DNA of 64,000 nucleotides from Maribacter halichondriae (GTDB lineage Bacteria; Bacteroidota; Bacteroidia; Flavobacteriales; Flavobacteriaceae): the NCBI RefSeq assembly GCF_027474825.1, contig NZ_CP107030.1, positions 4,406,001 to 4,470,000 on the forward strand, given 5' to 3'. The position numbers and the translations under genes are program-made. Shown here piece after piece: positions 20,004 to 27,115 of the stretch (its first letter is position 1; each line of letters opens with the position of its first letter). The notes beneath the pieces were generated by a model. It made no database searches. It saw only the letters and a program-made list of their open reading frames with translations, and was not told where the DNA came from.

Positions 20004-20104
20004 CCCCCGCTAGCGCGAGCATCTTGCTCGTGCCGTTAATAATAAGCCTGCGAAAGCTTAGAAAGAAATGTAACAACGAGTTACTATTATCTTTGCTGGC
20101 AACA
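20004..20104 (+). repeat. Cassette-boundary (attC-like) repeat, copy 1
   Basis: Begins CCCCCGCTAGCGCGAGCATC, has the AGCTTAGAAAGAAATG linker and the GTAAC...GTTAC palindrome, and ends TTTGCTGGCAACA. The terminal GGCAACAATTA (20098-20108) is the exact reverse complement of TAATTGTTGCC at 20449-20459, the end of the gene unit it precedes. It also contains TATCTTTG (20088-20095), an exact TAnnTTTG match 20 bp before the ATG. Confidence 0.75.
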
Positions 20105-20115
20105 ATTAAAACCAA

Positions 20116-20451
20116 ATGAATAGAAATAAAAAAATCATAAGAACTTGGAAAGGCTGGACTTCATTGGATAACGCCCCGATTTATGAAAATATGCTTATTA
20201 ATGAGGTGTTTCCCGAGGTAAAAAGGAAGGGTGTTACAGGATTGGAGAAAGTCAGTATTTCCACAATGGAAAAGAATGATGAAATGGAGTTTTTTCTTGT
20301 GCTTCAATTTGATTCGTTGGAATCTGTAAAAGTGTTTGCAGGTGAAAAATATGATAGGGCATATATTCCAGAGAATGCAAAAGGTGTTTTATCAAGATAT
20401 GACGAAACTGCTCAACATTATACTTTGAAGGAAGAGTTGCTACTAAAATAA
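20116..20451 (+). CDS. Antibiotic biosynthesis monooxygenase (ABM)-like small protein
   Basis: 111 residues with an alpha+beta dimeric ferredoxin-like barrel pattern. KIIRTWKGWTSLDNAPIYEN starts it, EFFLVLQFDSLESVKVFAGE is the typical ABM central strand-helix, and YIPENAKGVLSRYDETAQHY ends it. ABM-fold proteins range from haem-degrading or quinol monooxygenases to non-catalytic stress proteins; no firm substrate can be given. The whole cassette is this single gene bounded by complementary ends (20098-20108 and 20449-20459). Confidence 0.75.
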   Translation: MNRNKKIIRTWKGWTSLDNAPIYENMLINEVFPEVKRKGVTGLEKVSISTMEKNDEMEFFLVLQFDSLESVKVFAGEKYDRAYIPENAKGVLSRYDETAQHYTLKEELLLK

Positions 20452-20454
20452 TTG

Positions 20455-20560
20455 TTGCCCCCACTAGCGCGGGCATTCTGCTCATTCCGTCAATAGTACC
20501 CCAGCAAAACTTTAGAAAGAAATAGAGTAACTTGGTACGGTATACTAGTACTAGTTGCAG
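20455..20560 (+). repeat. Cassette-boundary (attC-like) repeat, copy 2
   Basis: CCCCCACTAGCGCGGGCATT, then ACTTTAGAAAGAAATAGAGT, AACTTGGTACGGTATACTAG and a degenerate terminal AGTTGCAGG. It has the same plus orientation and order as copy 1, about 106 bp. The distal core is diverged (TACTAGTTGC instead of TAGTGTTRGC). Confidence 0.75.
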
Positions 20561-20589
20561 GATAAAATACCAAGTGTCAATAGCAACCT

Positions 20590-21342
20590 ATGCAAAATGA
20601 ATTAAAACCTTTTTGGAGTAAAATTTTCAATTTCAATTGGAAGTTTGGACTTTTTTTAATTCTTGTAATCTGTATTCCTCGTTTTATTTTGGTACTACAT
20701 GCAAATGAAACAGCAAATTATGCCTTCATAGGTGTGATCATGCTTATTTCAGCCATTGCGCCCTTTGTGTTTTTAAGCAAATACGGTAGAAATAAAATAG
20801 GCATTAAAAAACCTACAAAAAGTCAATGGCTTGGTATTGCTTTTGTCATTGGTATTCTTTTTAGCGTTGCACTATATTTCTTAGGAGACGCATTGTATGG
20901 TAACACCATCGAAAATTGGTATACCTATATTGGTAAATCATATAATATTCCTGAAGTAATCGATGCCCAAAGTAAGCTTCAACTATTTGGCATTATGGCG
21001 GTGACCGGAATGATATTTAGTCCGATCGGAGAAGAACTTTTCTTTAGGGGCATAGTGCATTCAAGTTTTGCAAATTCAGTAGGTGATAGCAAGGCATCTT
21101 TAATTGATAGTGCGGCATTTGCTCTTGTTCATATTTCTCACTTCGGACTAGTATTCATTAATCAAGAATGGAAATTATTGGTACTACCGACCCTTATATG
21201 GGTGCTGAGTACGTTTCTTATTAGTATTTTATTTTACCTATGTAGAAAACGTTCAGGCTCAATTTTAGGAGCAATACTATGTCATTCAGCTTTTAATTTG
21301 GGAATGATTTATTGTATCTTTTATCCAATCATCGGGAATTAA
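20590..21342 (+). CDS. CPBP family intramembrane glutamic endopeptidase
   Basis: 250 residues with about seven or eight transmembrane helices and the CPBP (CAAX protease/bacteriocin-immunity, Abi) motifs: SPIGEELFFRGIVHSSF (EExxxR, about residue 146), FALVHISHFGLVF (the second-motif His) and a C-terminal LGAILCHSAFNLGMIY. Bacterial members are membrane proteases linked to bacteriocin self-immunity or protein maturation; the target is unknown. It is a single-gene unit between boundary repeats, in the same direction as the other cassettes. Confidence 0.9.
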   Translation: MQNELKPFWSKIFNFNWKFGLFLILVICIPRFILVLHANETANYAFIGVIMLISAIAPFVFLSKYGRNKIGIKKPTKSQWLGIAFVIGILFSVALYFLGDALYGNTIENWYTYIGKSYNIPEVIDAQSKLQLFGIMAVTGMIFSPIGEELFFRGIVHSSFANSVGDSKASLIDSAAFALVHISHFGLVFINQEWKLLVLPTLIWVLSTFLISILFYLCRKRSGSILGAILCHSAFNLGMIYCIFYPIIGN

Positions 21343-21346
21343 AACT

Positions 21347-21449
21347 CCCCGCTACCGCTAGTTTGCAACTAGTGGCTACAACAGTAAGCCAGTAAAAGTT
21401 TAGAAAGAAATACAGTAACTTGTTACCATATATTGGTGTTGACAACAAG
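21347..21449 (+). repeat. Cassette-boundary (attC-like) repeat, copy 3
   Basis: One of the best copies: CCCCGCTACC, hairpin CGCTAGTTTGCAACTAGTGG, CTACAACAGTAAGCCAGT, AGTTTAGAAAGAAATACAGT, AACTTGTTACCATATATTGG, ending TGTTGACAACAAGC. The central hairpin and the GTAACTTGTTAC palindrome are both intact. Confidence 0.8.
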
Positions 21450-21456
21450 CTAAAAA

Positions 21457-22035
21457 ATGAGAACCATAAAAAGCGAAATACTAGGCGAATTAAATCAAAA
21501 GGGCAGTATTGCCGGTTGGTGGGGAAGTGAACCTATCGAAATTCCGTTTTTTGATAATACCAAAATGCAAATAAATTATGGAGAATTTCTACCTGAAGAA
21601 GACCCAAAATTTATCGAAGAAGCAGACCAAGCCATAAAAGCATTCTTAGGTAAATCAAAAAAAGATAGAGAAGCCATTTCGCATCTCGTGTATAAAAACT
21701 GCATGGATTTTCTAAATCAGATTGTACTTCAAGAGTCCGACCAAATTTTTATCGATATGAAAGACAAAAACGATATTTGGAATCACGTCAAGCACTTTAG
21801 GCATGGTGGTATAAATCTTTCAAGAAGACCACATAGAGACCAAGATATATATCTTGAAATTGATTGCAGATGTGGTTGGGAACAAGAGCACGGACTCAAA
21901 TTAGTCTTTAGACAAGGAAGACAAATAACAAGAGTTAGTGCAATGGATGGATGGCTGACAGACGCAGATGCAAATGGCACCCCTGATACCGAAGATGAAT
22001 TATTGAACAAATTTCTACAGGGTACCAAGCCTTAA
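21457..22035 (+). CDS. DUF6985-like uncharacterised protein
   Basis: 192 residues, no signal peptide or membrane helix. The N-terminal SIAGWWGSEPIEIPFFDNTKM and the C-terminal IDCRCGWEQEHGLKLVFRQG and AMDGWLTDADANGTPD resemble small cytoplasmic proteins often annotated DUF6985 and found near polymorphic-toxin immunity genes. I cannot assign an activity. It is a single-gene cassette whose ATG lies 7 bp after the boundary repeat. Confidence 0.55.
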   Translation: MRTIKSEILGELNQKGSIAGWWGSEPIEIPFFDNTKMQINYGEFLPEEDPKFIEEADQAIKAFLGKSKKDREAISHLVYKNCMDFLNQIVLQESDQIFIDMKDKNDIWNHVKHFRHGGINLSRRPHRDQDIYLEIDCRCGWEQEHGLKLVFRQGRQITRVSAMDGWLTDADANGTPDTEDELLNKFLQGTKP

Positions 22036-22040
22036 AAGTC

Positions 22041-22112
22041 CCCCCGCTACCGCTAGTTTGCAACTTGTGGCCACAACAGTAAGCACGCAATACCAACCGC
22101 AACAGTAAGCCA
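22041..22112 (+). repeat. Cassette-boundary repeat, copy 4 (truncated)
   Basis: The left half is intact (CCCCCGCTACCGCTAGTTTG, CAACTTGTGGCCACAACAGT) but the distal GTAACTTGTTAC/TAGTGTT part is missing. CCGCAACAGTAAGCCAG is partly duplicated at 22098-22112. It abuts the RAYT transposase insertion, which may have disrupted it. Confidence 0.65.
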
Positions 22113-22157
22113 GACTCTTTTGATTTGATACAATAAACGATTTTTTTTTTACTCATA

Positions 22158-22187
22158 CCCGCCACCAGTTGCAAACTGGCGGTAGCG
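22158..22187 (-). repeat. REP-like palindrome next to RAYT
   Basis: Read on minus: CGCTACCGCCAGTTTGCAAC, then TGGTGGCGGG. It is the same hairpin as the left half of the cassette-boundary repeat but in opposite orientation, lying just downstream of the RAYT gene. With the plus-strand copy at 22842 it makes an inverted pair flanking the transposase. CTAC/GTAG beside the hairpin foot recalls the tetranucleotide of RAYT-recognised REPs. Confidence 0.65.
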
Positions 22188-22225
22188 AAAAATGTGTATT
22201 TGAATTTTCAGTAAACCAAAAGACT

Positions 22226-22783
22226 TCAACCCAAAAAACCGATTTCATCTATTTCTAAAATAGTATGGTCATCAGCAAAATTTCGAGCACTGCTATATTT
22301 CCATTGTGTAGGTTCGGTTACAAAACCTGCTTCAACAGGGTTATTATGAATGTAATCAATCTTCTGTTTTATGACCTTGGTACTCCATAATTCAATAGGT
22401 TTATTATGGTGCTGCCAGAATTGTCTATCGGAAACGTTGCTCTTCTTTTTACCTGCACGTTCAAACATCCATATCAACCATTCACGACGACTTTCTTGTG
22501 GGTTGTTTTCAATGGCCTTTACCAATTGTCTAGAAGTGTGTTTCTTAAAATCACGTAATACTCCAGATGGGTCTTCATGCGCAGAACGAAAAATGAAATG
22601 CACGTGACTGGGCATAAAGCAATAGGCATAAACTTCCATCCCTTTTTCTTTACGACAGAAGGATACACTTTGTTCAAGAATTTCAAAATAGGCCCGTCGT
22701 GTAAAGACATCTATCCAATTGACCGTAGCAAAGCTTACAAAATAAGCTCCTACCTTGTTGTGAAATTTATAATTCCAACTCAT
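22226..22783 (-). CDS. REP-associated tyrosine transposase (RAYT), Y1/HUH family
   Basis: 185 residues with the IS200-like single-strand transposase fold. The HUH motif is FMPSHVHFIFRSA (about residue 58) and the catalytic Tyr lies in IKQKIDYIHNNPVEAGFV (about residue 143), followed by the family tail WKYSSARNFADD. RAYTs are single-copy, chromosomal relatives of IS200/IS605 transposases that nick REP hairpins. It is the only minus-strand gene in the left half of the array and is flanked by inverted REP-like hairpins (22158-22187 and 22842-22875), which supports a RAYT-REP unit. Confidence 0.92.
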   Translation of the reverse strand: MSWNYKFHNKVGAYFVSFATVNWIDVFTRRAYFEILEQSVSFCRKEKGMEVYAYCFMPSHVHFIFRSAHEDPSGVLRDFKKHTSRQLVKAIENNPQESRREWLIWMFERAGKKKSNVSDRQFWQHHNKPIELWSTKVIKQKIDYIHNNPVEAGFVTEPTQWKYSSARNFADDHTILEIDEIGFLG

Positions 22784-22841
22784 TTATTAAAAATACAAAA
22801 GCAACGACATTAATAGAAATAGCATAACGTGATACGATACT

Positions 22842-22938
22842 CCCCCGCTACCGCTAGTTTGCAGCTAGTTGCCGCAACACTAAGCCTCTCAGTTCAGAAA
22901 GAAATATAGTAACTTGTCACTATATACATTTGTTGGCA
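22842..22938 (+). repeat. Cassette-boundary (attC-like) repeat, copy 5
   Basis: CCCCCGCTACCGCTAGTTTG, CAGCTAGTTGCCGCAACACT, AGTTCAGAAAGAAATATAGT, AACTTGTCACTATATACATT, ending TGTTGGCAGG. TACATTTG at 22925-22932 is an exact TAnnTTTG match about 40 bp before the downstream ATG, so this copy may supply a promoter. Confidence 0.78.
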
Positions 22939-22972
22939 GGCCTTGCAATGCGACTTAAAAATAACTACGAAA

Positions 22973-23407
22973 ATGGCTAAAAATAAAACCACTGAAACAG
23001 AAATAGATGTCTTTGATTTTATTGAATCATATGTAGACAATGATCAAAAGAAAGCTGATAGTCATCGACTAATAGCATTGATGCGTGAATGGTCGGGTTT
23101 TGAACCTAAAATGTGGGGGCCGACCATAATAGGTTTTGGAAGCTATCACTATAAATATGCCAGTGGTCATGAAGGCGATGCTCCTTTGTTGGGTTTTTCA
23201 CCGCGAAAAGCACAGTTTTCACTCTATGTCTATTCGAAAACAGAAAAGAGTGATTCCCTTTTAAAAGATTTAGGCAAATTCAAAATGGGGAAAGCTTGTA
23301 TTTATTTTAAAAAACTAGCTGACATAAATATTTCGGTTGTAGAAAAACTTAGTACGGAAACCATTGCATATCTCAATGAACATCATGAGTGCGCTTGTAG
23401 ACATTGA
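22973..23407 (+). CDS. DUF1801 domain protein
   Basis: 144 residues from the ATG at 22973 (MAKNKTTETEIDVFDFIESY). An upstream TTG in frame at 22943 overlaps the boundary repeat and is not used. The conserved core is MWGPTIIGFGSYHYKYASGH, LLGFSPRKAQFSLYV and ACIYFKKLADINISVVEKL, matching the DUF1801/YdhG-like fold (SufE/YdhG-type small soluble proteins). Function is unknown. It is a single-gene cassette. Confidence 0.85.
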   Translation: MAKNKTTETEIDVFDFIESYVDNDQKKADSHRLIALMREWSGFEPKMWGPTIIGFGSYHYKYASGHEGDAPLLGFSPRKAQFSLYVYSKTEKSDSLLKDLGKFKMGKACIYFKKLADINISVVEKLSTETIAYLNEHHECACRH

Positions 23408-23414
23408 CACTGTC

Positions 23415-23522
23415 GCCCTACCGCTAGTCCCGATAGCTATCGGGAGCAACTAGTGGCCGTTACAGTAAGTCGACAAAAGTTTAGGAAGAATTGTAGTAAC
23501 TTGTTATATTATTCTAGTGTTA
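23415..23522 (+). repeat. Cassette-boundary (attC-like) repeat, copy 6, with nested palindrome
   Basis: CCCTACCGCTAG, then the 16-bp palindrome CCCGATAGCTATCGGG (23429-23444) inside the hairpin apex, then CAACTAGTGGCCGTTACAGT, AAAGTTTAGGAAGAATTGTA, GTAACTTGTTATATTATTCT and AGTGTTATATGC. The apical insertion keeps the outer stem intact, as the variable terminal structure of attC sites would. Confidence 0.75.
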
Positions 23523-23533
23523 TATGCAATACG

Positions 23534-23953
23534 ATGGAACCAAGAAATAAAAATACTAAAACTGGCAAAACGAAAAAAAACAAGACCGGTTTACCTGACC
23601 ATTTGAAAGCTGGTATTGAAAATCTTTCCGGATATGCTCTGGATAATGTGAAAATACGTTCCAATTCAGCTAAACCTGCCCAACATAGTGCATATGCCTA
23701 CGCACAAGGAACCGATATTCATTTGGTATCTGGACAGGAAGAACATCTGCCTCACGAAGCATGGCAGGTAGTTGAACAGAAACTAGGCCGCGTGAAACCC
23801 GCTTCACACACGAAGTGTAAAGTGAATATAAATGACGATTTAGGATTGGAAAAAGAAGCTGATGTGATTGGACAAAAGGCGCAACTAATGGATCTAGGTG
23901 ATTCAAGACCAACGACTTTGTTAAACGCTCAAGACGAATCAAAATCAATATAG
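23534..23953 (+). CDS. DUF4157 (eCIS core) domain protein with altered HExxH
   Basis: 139 residues from the ATG at 23534 (MEPRNKNTKTGKTKKNKTGL). Residues about 20-95 match the DUF4157 domain: GLPDHLKAGIENLSGYALDN, NSAKPAQHSAYAYAQGTDIH, EEHLPHEAWQVVEQKLGRVK and DDLGLEKEADVIGQKA. The usual zinc-protease motif HEAWH is HEAWQ here, so metalloprotease activity is doubtful. DUF4157 proteins are often linked to extracellular contractile injection systems or polymorphic toxins, but none is nearby, making this an orphan. The protein ends shortly after the domain. Confidence 0.85.
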   Translation: MEPRNKNTKTGKTKKNKTGLPDHLKAGIENLSGYALDNVKIRSNSAKPAQHSAYAYAQGTDIHLVSGQEEHLPHEAWQVVEQKLGRVKPASHTKCKVNINDDLGLEKEADVIGQKAQLMDLGDSRPTTLLNAQDESKSI

Positions 23954-23968
23954 GCGTTACTTAAAAAA

Positions 23969-24397
23969 ATGAAAACAACAACATTTTTGACATTTGTGGG
24001 CAATCAATGCGGAAAGGCAGAAGAAGCCATAAATTTCTATACTTCTATATTTCCGAATTCCGAAATTAAGAATATCATAAAATATACCGAAGGTGAAGCC
24101 GGAGGAACACCGGAACTTATCAAATATGGAGTATTTATATTGAATGGTACGGAGTATATGGTTTCCGAAAGTAATTATAATCACGCTTGGTCATTTACGC
24201 CTGGGGTATCGTTGTTCGTTGCATGTAACTCTGAAAATGAAATACAAACTTTATTCAAAAAACTTTCTTCAAATGGAGGCCAGATTATGGTTCCTCTTGA
24301 CGACTACAAAGGTTCAGGGGATTACGGCTTTGGTAAAAAATTTGGATGGTGTCAAGATAAATATGGTATTTCATGGCAACTTAATCTTTCAGAATAA
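23969..24397 (+). CDS. VOC/PhnB-type glyoxalase-fold protein
   Basis: 142 residues of the PhnB/3-demethylubiquinone-methyltransferase-like branch of the vicinal-oxygen-chelate family: FVGNQCGKAEEAINFYTSIF (N-terminal betaalphabeta), YGVFILNGTEYMVSESNYNH, SFTPGVSLFVACNSENEIQT and KKFGWCQDKYGISWQLNLSE. These proteins are often metal-independent; the substrate is unknown. It starts 15 bp after the DUF4157 stop with no boundary repeat between them, so the two probably share one cassette. Confidence 0.88.
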   Translation: MKTTTFLTFVGNQCGKAEEAINFYTSIFPNSEIKNIIKYTEGEAGGTPELIKYGVFILNGTEYMVSESNYNHAWSFTPGVSLFVACNSENEIQTLFKKLSSNGGQIMVPLDDYKGSGDYGFGKKFGWCQDKYGISWQLNLSE

Positions 24398-24456
24398 ATT
24401 TGATTTTATGATTTAAGCTACCCGTAGGCACACCCCCGATAGCTATCGAGAGAGCG

Positions 24457-24528
24457 CTAGCGAAATAATAGTTTACCAAAAAAACCAATAGCATCAATTT
24501 CCAAAATAGAATTATCCTCATTGAAATT
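24457..24528 (-). pseudogene. Remnant of a second RAYT transposase (C-terminal tail)
   Basis: Minus-strand translation gives NFNEDNSILEIDAIGFFGKL, then LFR and a stop. This closely parallels the tail of the intact RAYT at 22226-22783 (NFADDHTILEIDEIGFLG). Upstream an in-frame TGA and loss of homology end the match, so only about 24 codons survive. It is followed on minus by a GCTAGCGC palindrome and CGATAGCTATCG, as expected for a decayed RAYT-REP unit. Confidence 0.75.
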
Positions 24529-24558
24529 TCAATTACCAGGTAGTTAAACGATAACACT

Positions 24559-25783
24559 ATGAAGCTTAATGTACCCTTTGTACGCTCACAATTTCCTGCT
24601 TTTTCAGAACCCACTTTGAAAGGCTGGGCGTTTTTTGAAAATGCCGGAGGATCCTATCCTTGCGAGCAGTTTATCGATCGGCTCACCGATTTTTATCGCA
24701 AGAACAAGGTGCAGCCCTATTATCCCTATCCCGCATCCCAACGGGCAGGGGAACTCATGGATTCTTCTTATGAGCGCATGGCCGCGTACCTGAACGTAAC
24801 TGCTTCCGAAATTCATTACGGCCCCTCCACCACCCTGAATGTATATGTATTGGCAAATGCCATGCGACCTATGTGGAAAGACGGCGACGAGATCGTTGTA
24901 TCCTGTCAGGATCACGAAGCCAATGCGGGGGCATGGCGGAAACTGGCAACACGCGGTATAAAAATTATCGAGTGGCCTGTAGATCCACAAACCGGAGTAT
25001 TGGATGTGCAGGATCTGAAAGGCCTGATTTCCAACAAGACCAAAATGCTCGCCTTTCCCCATTGTTCGAATGTAATCGGCCACATCAACCCCGTCAAGGA
25101 AATCAGTGAAATCGCCCACCAACATGGGGCACTCTGTGTAGTTGACGGTGTGGCCTATGCCCCACATGCCCTGCCAGATCTAAAAAATCTGGGGGCGGAT
25201 ATCTACCTCTTTTCATTGTACAAGACCTACGGTCCGCATTTGGGCCTGATGTATGTTGACAAAGCGCTCATCGGGCAATTGGAAAATCAATCGCATTTTT
25301 TAAAGAAGGCATCACCAGAAATATGCTGACACCGGCAGGTCCGGATCACGCACAGATAGCTGCCGTACAAGGCGTACTGGATTATTTTGATGATGTTTAT
25401 GAACATCATTTTGATGTTGCCGCCCCACCAACAGAACGGCGTGTGGCTTTGAATCGAATGTTCCGGGAACATGAAAACACCCTTTTAGCACGTTTGCTTG
25501 ATTTTCTACGATCTCGTGATGATGTTCAAATCATAGGTCCCGATACCTTGAAAAACAGAGCACCAACGGTTTCGATCATTCCGCAGCACAAAGACATCGA
25601 CGCCGTGTATGAAAGCCTGACCAAACACAAATTGATGTTGGGCAAGGGCGATTTTTATGCCGTGCGTCCGCTTACCGGTATGGGCATCCCTAGGCCTCCT
25701 GGGGTGCTGCGAATTTCTTTTTGCATTACACGAGTATGAACGAGGTAGATCAATTGATCGCTGGCTTAAAAGCGGCCTTGTAA
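24559..25783 (+). CDS. Class V aminotransferase / cysteine desulfurase-like protein (two frameshifts)
   Basis: Joined protein of about 408 residues. The PLP fold is recognisable: WAFFENAGGSYPCEQFIDRL, YGPSTTLNVYVLANAM, VSCQDHEANAGAWRKL, FPHCSNVIGHINPVKEI, VVDGVAYAPHALPDLKNLGA, and the PLP Lys in YLFSLYKTYGPHLGLMYVD. Frame breaks are at AA 25306-25307 (one A short; restores FLKKGITRNMLTPAGPDH) and at TTTTT 25718-25722 (one T short; restores RISFLHYTSMNEVDQLIAGL and the stop at 25781). It resembles SufS/CsdA-like but probably non-Fe-S enzymes. It looks richer in G and C than adjacent cassettes. Confidence 0.82.
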
Positions 25784-25801
25784 TAGCATTTGCTTAAACA
25801 A

Positions 25802-25913
25802 CCCCCGCTACTGCTAGTTTGCAACTCGTGGCCACAACAGTAAGTCAACACCAAAGCATATTGCTATTACAGAAAAAAGTAACTTGTTACTATAAACTAG
25901 TGTTAGCGGCAAG
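25802..25913 (+). repeat. Cassette-boundary (attC-like) repeat, copy 7
   Basis: CCCCCGCTACTGCTAGTTTG, CAACTCGTGGCCACAACAGT, AAGTCAACACCAAAGCATAT, AAAAAGTAACTTGTTACTAT, AAACTAGTGTTAGCGGC. The core GTTAGCGGC and following AAGCT (25902-25915) are matched by AGCTAGCCGCTAA at 26365-26377, the other end of the same unit (12 of 13 paired). Confidence 0.82.
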
Positions 25914-25957
25914 CTGAAAAAACCGAATTTATTCACGAAAAAATAAAACGATAATAA

Positions 25958-26377
25958 ATGTCTAGAGATGTTGGAAAAACAAAAGATGTCGGGTATCAAT
26001 TCGGGCTTCAAAAAACGTTTGCCATTTCAGAAATAGCAGCGTGGGATTTTATGTTTTCGGATAACGGATTGAAAATTTGGCTTGGTGACCTGAAAACTGA
26101 TTTCTTACTAAAAGAGAATTATAAAACCAAAAGCGGGATAGAGGGATTTGTTCGAGTCTTCAAACCTTATTCACATATTCGGTTGAATTGGAAAAAGAAG
26201 GATTGGAAAAATATGTCAACGGTTCAGGTTCGAGTAATTGGAAAGGGTAAAAACAAAACCTTAATTAGTTTTCATCAAGAGAAACTATTGGATTCTAATC
26301 AACGTGTTGAGATGAAGGAATATTGGAATAGAAAAATGGACAAGATAACGGAAGAGATGAAAAAAGCTAGCCGCTAA
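25958..26377 (+). CDS. SRPBCC (AHSA1/START-like) domain protein
   Basis: 139 residues with the Bet v1/START-like pattern: the N-terminal helix-strand FGLQKTFAISEIAAWDFMFS, then GLKIWLGDLKTDFLLKENY, PYSHIRLNWKKKDWKN, VQVRVIGKGKNKTLISFHQE, and a long C-terminal helix VEMKEYWNRKMDKITEEM. Ligand unknown. The stop codon TAA forms part of the cassette-end core CCGCTAA, and the group II intron begins at that point on the opposite strand. Single-gene cassette. Confidence 0.82.
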   Translation: MSRDVGKTKDVGYQFGLQKTFAISEIAAWDFMFSDNGLKIWLGDLKTDFLLKENYKTKSGIEGFVRVFKPYSHIRLNWKKKDWKNMSTVQVRVIGKGKNKTLISFHQEKLLDSNQRVEMKEYWNRKMDKITEEMKKASR

Positions 26378-26969
26378 TCGAGTAGACGGCCGTGAGCGGT
26401 AAAGCCCACGGTGCGCCTCTCACACCACCGTACGTACGGGTCTCGTATACGGCGGTTCGTAAATCATCAAACCAAAGCTCTTTTCACCCTTGGCACTATC
26501 CTCTAATTTAGGCATAGGCTACCACTAGTGCTCCTATGCGAATTTTGAAGAGAATTACGTTCAGTCCTTCCTTACTCGTGAGACCTCTAGGGTTCTGCCC
26601 TAGCTCATTTCCTGTAAGTACTATGACCTCTGCTGACTTCTCCATATAGCTACACGTAACTTTGGAGACCTCCCCAGGTAATGACATCTTCTTTCTCCCG
26701 ATCCCTGCCGTATCTACATACCTACCCTTTTGTAATCATCGGGCGTTACAATGATGTGCTTGCTTACCCAAGTAAATATGCCTCTGTATACGGTTCCTGT
26801 TCGTCAGTACCGGGTTTTGTAGTCTCGCTTCCTTCAGATGTGACCTCGCGGTTACCACCCTTGCGACTTACTAATGGTTCGAAGCGTTACCCCCGCCCAT
26901 AAGGGACTTGCACCCTCTAGATTAATTAACTACATTTCTGTAGTTAAAAGATGCCCATGCTGGGCACAC
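26377..26969 (-). mobile_element. Group II intron lacking a reverse-transcriptase ORF, inserted in an attC-like site
   Basis: Minus-strand reading starts GTGTGCCCAGCATGGGCAT, contains GAGGGTGCAAGTCCC, CTGACGAACAGGAACCGTA and TTACCTGGGGAG (domain I-III-like conserved runs). It ends with a domain V hairpin (about 26440-26475: ACCGCCGTATAC...GTACGTACGGTGGT) and a domain VI-like stem leading to GCCGTCTACTCGAT. There is no room for the usual maturase. The 5' end may shift by two or four bases because of a GT repeat. With the ends given, the joined flanks read GGTGTTAGCGGC, regenerating the cassette core. Orientation is antisense to the cassette genes, as for group IIC-attC introns. Subclass IIC is inferred, not proven. 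Confidence 0.8.
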
Positions 26970-27067
26970 ACACCGTCTATAATTAGTTGCTACGGAATTT
27001 CCTCATCGGAAAATCAAGCGCATTAATTATCTTAGCCAACAGCGGAATGTTTCTTGCGAATCATCCC

Positions 27068-27100
27068 GCAACTAACCATACACAAACCGTTAACAACCAT
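27068..27100 (+). repeat. Right half of the intron-interrupted cassette boundary
   Basis: GCAACTAACCATACACAAAC then CGTTAACAACC. GCAACTA pairs with TAGTTGC at 26983-26989 to the right of the intron insertion, so with GCCGCTAAC on the other side of the intron the pieces outline one attC-like fold of about 130 nt. It is strongly diverged from the other copies. Confidence 0.45.
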
Positions 27101-27115
27101 TTCTTAAACCACGGC

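Noticed and set aside
26681..26902. Plus-strand ORF of 73 codons in the 26.4-27.0 kb interval
   Set aside because: It lies antisense within the group II intron, whose RNA structure explains the sequence.
26987..27115. 43-residue N-terminal extension of the DAACS transporter
   Set aside because: It is encoded by the cassette-boundary DNA next to the intron and does not resemble family N-termini; the ATG at 27116 fits better.
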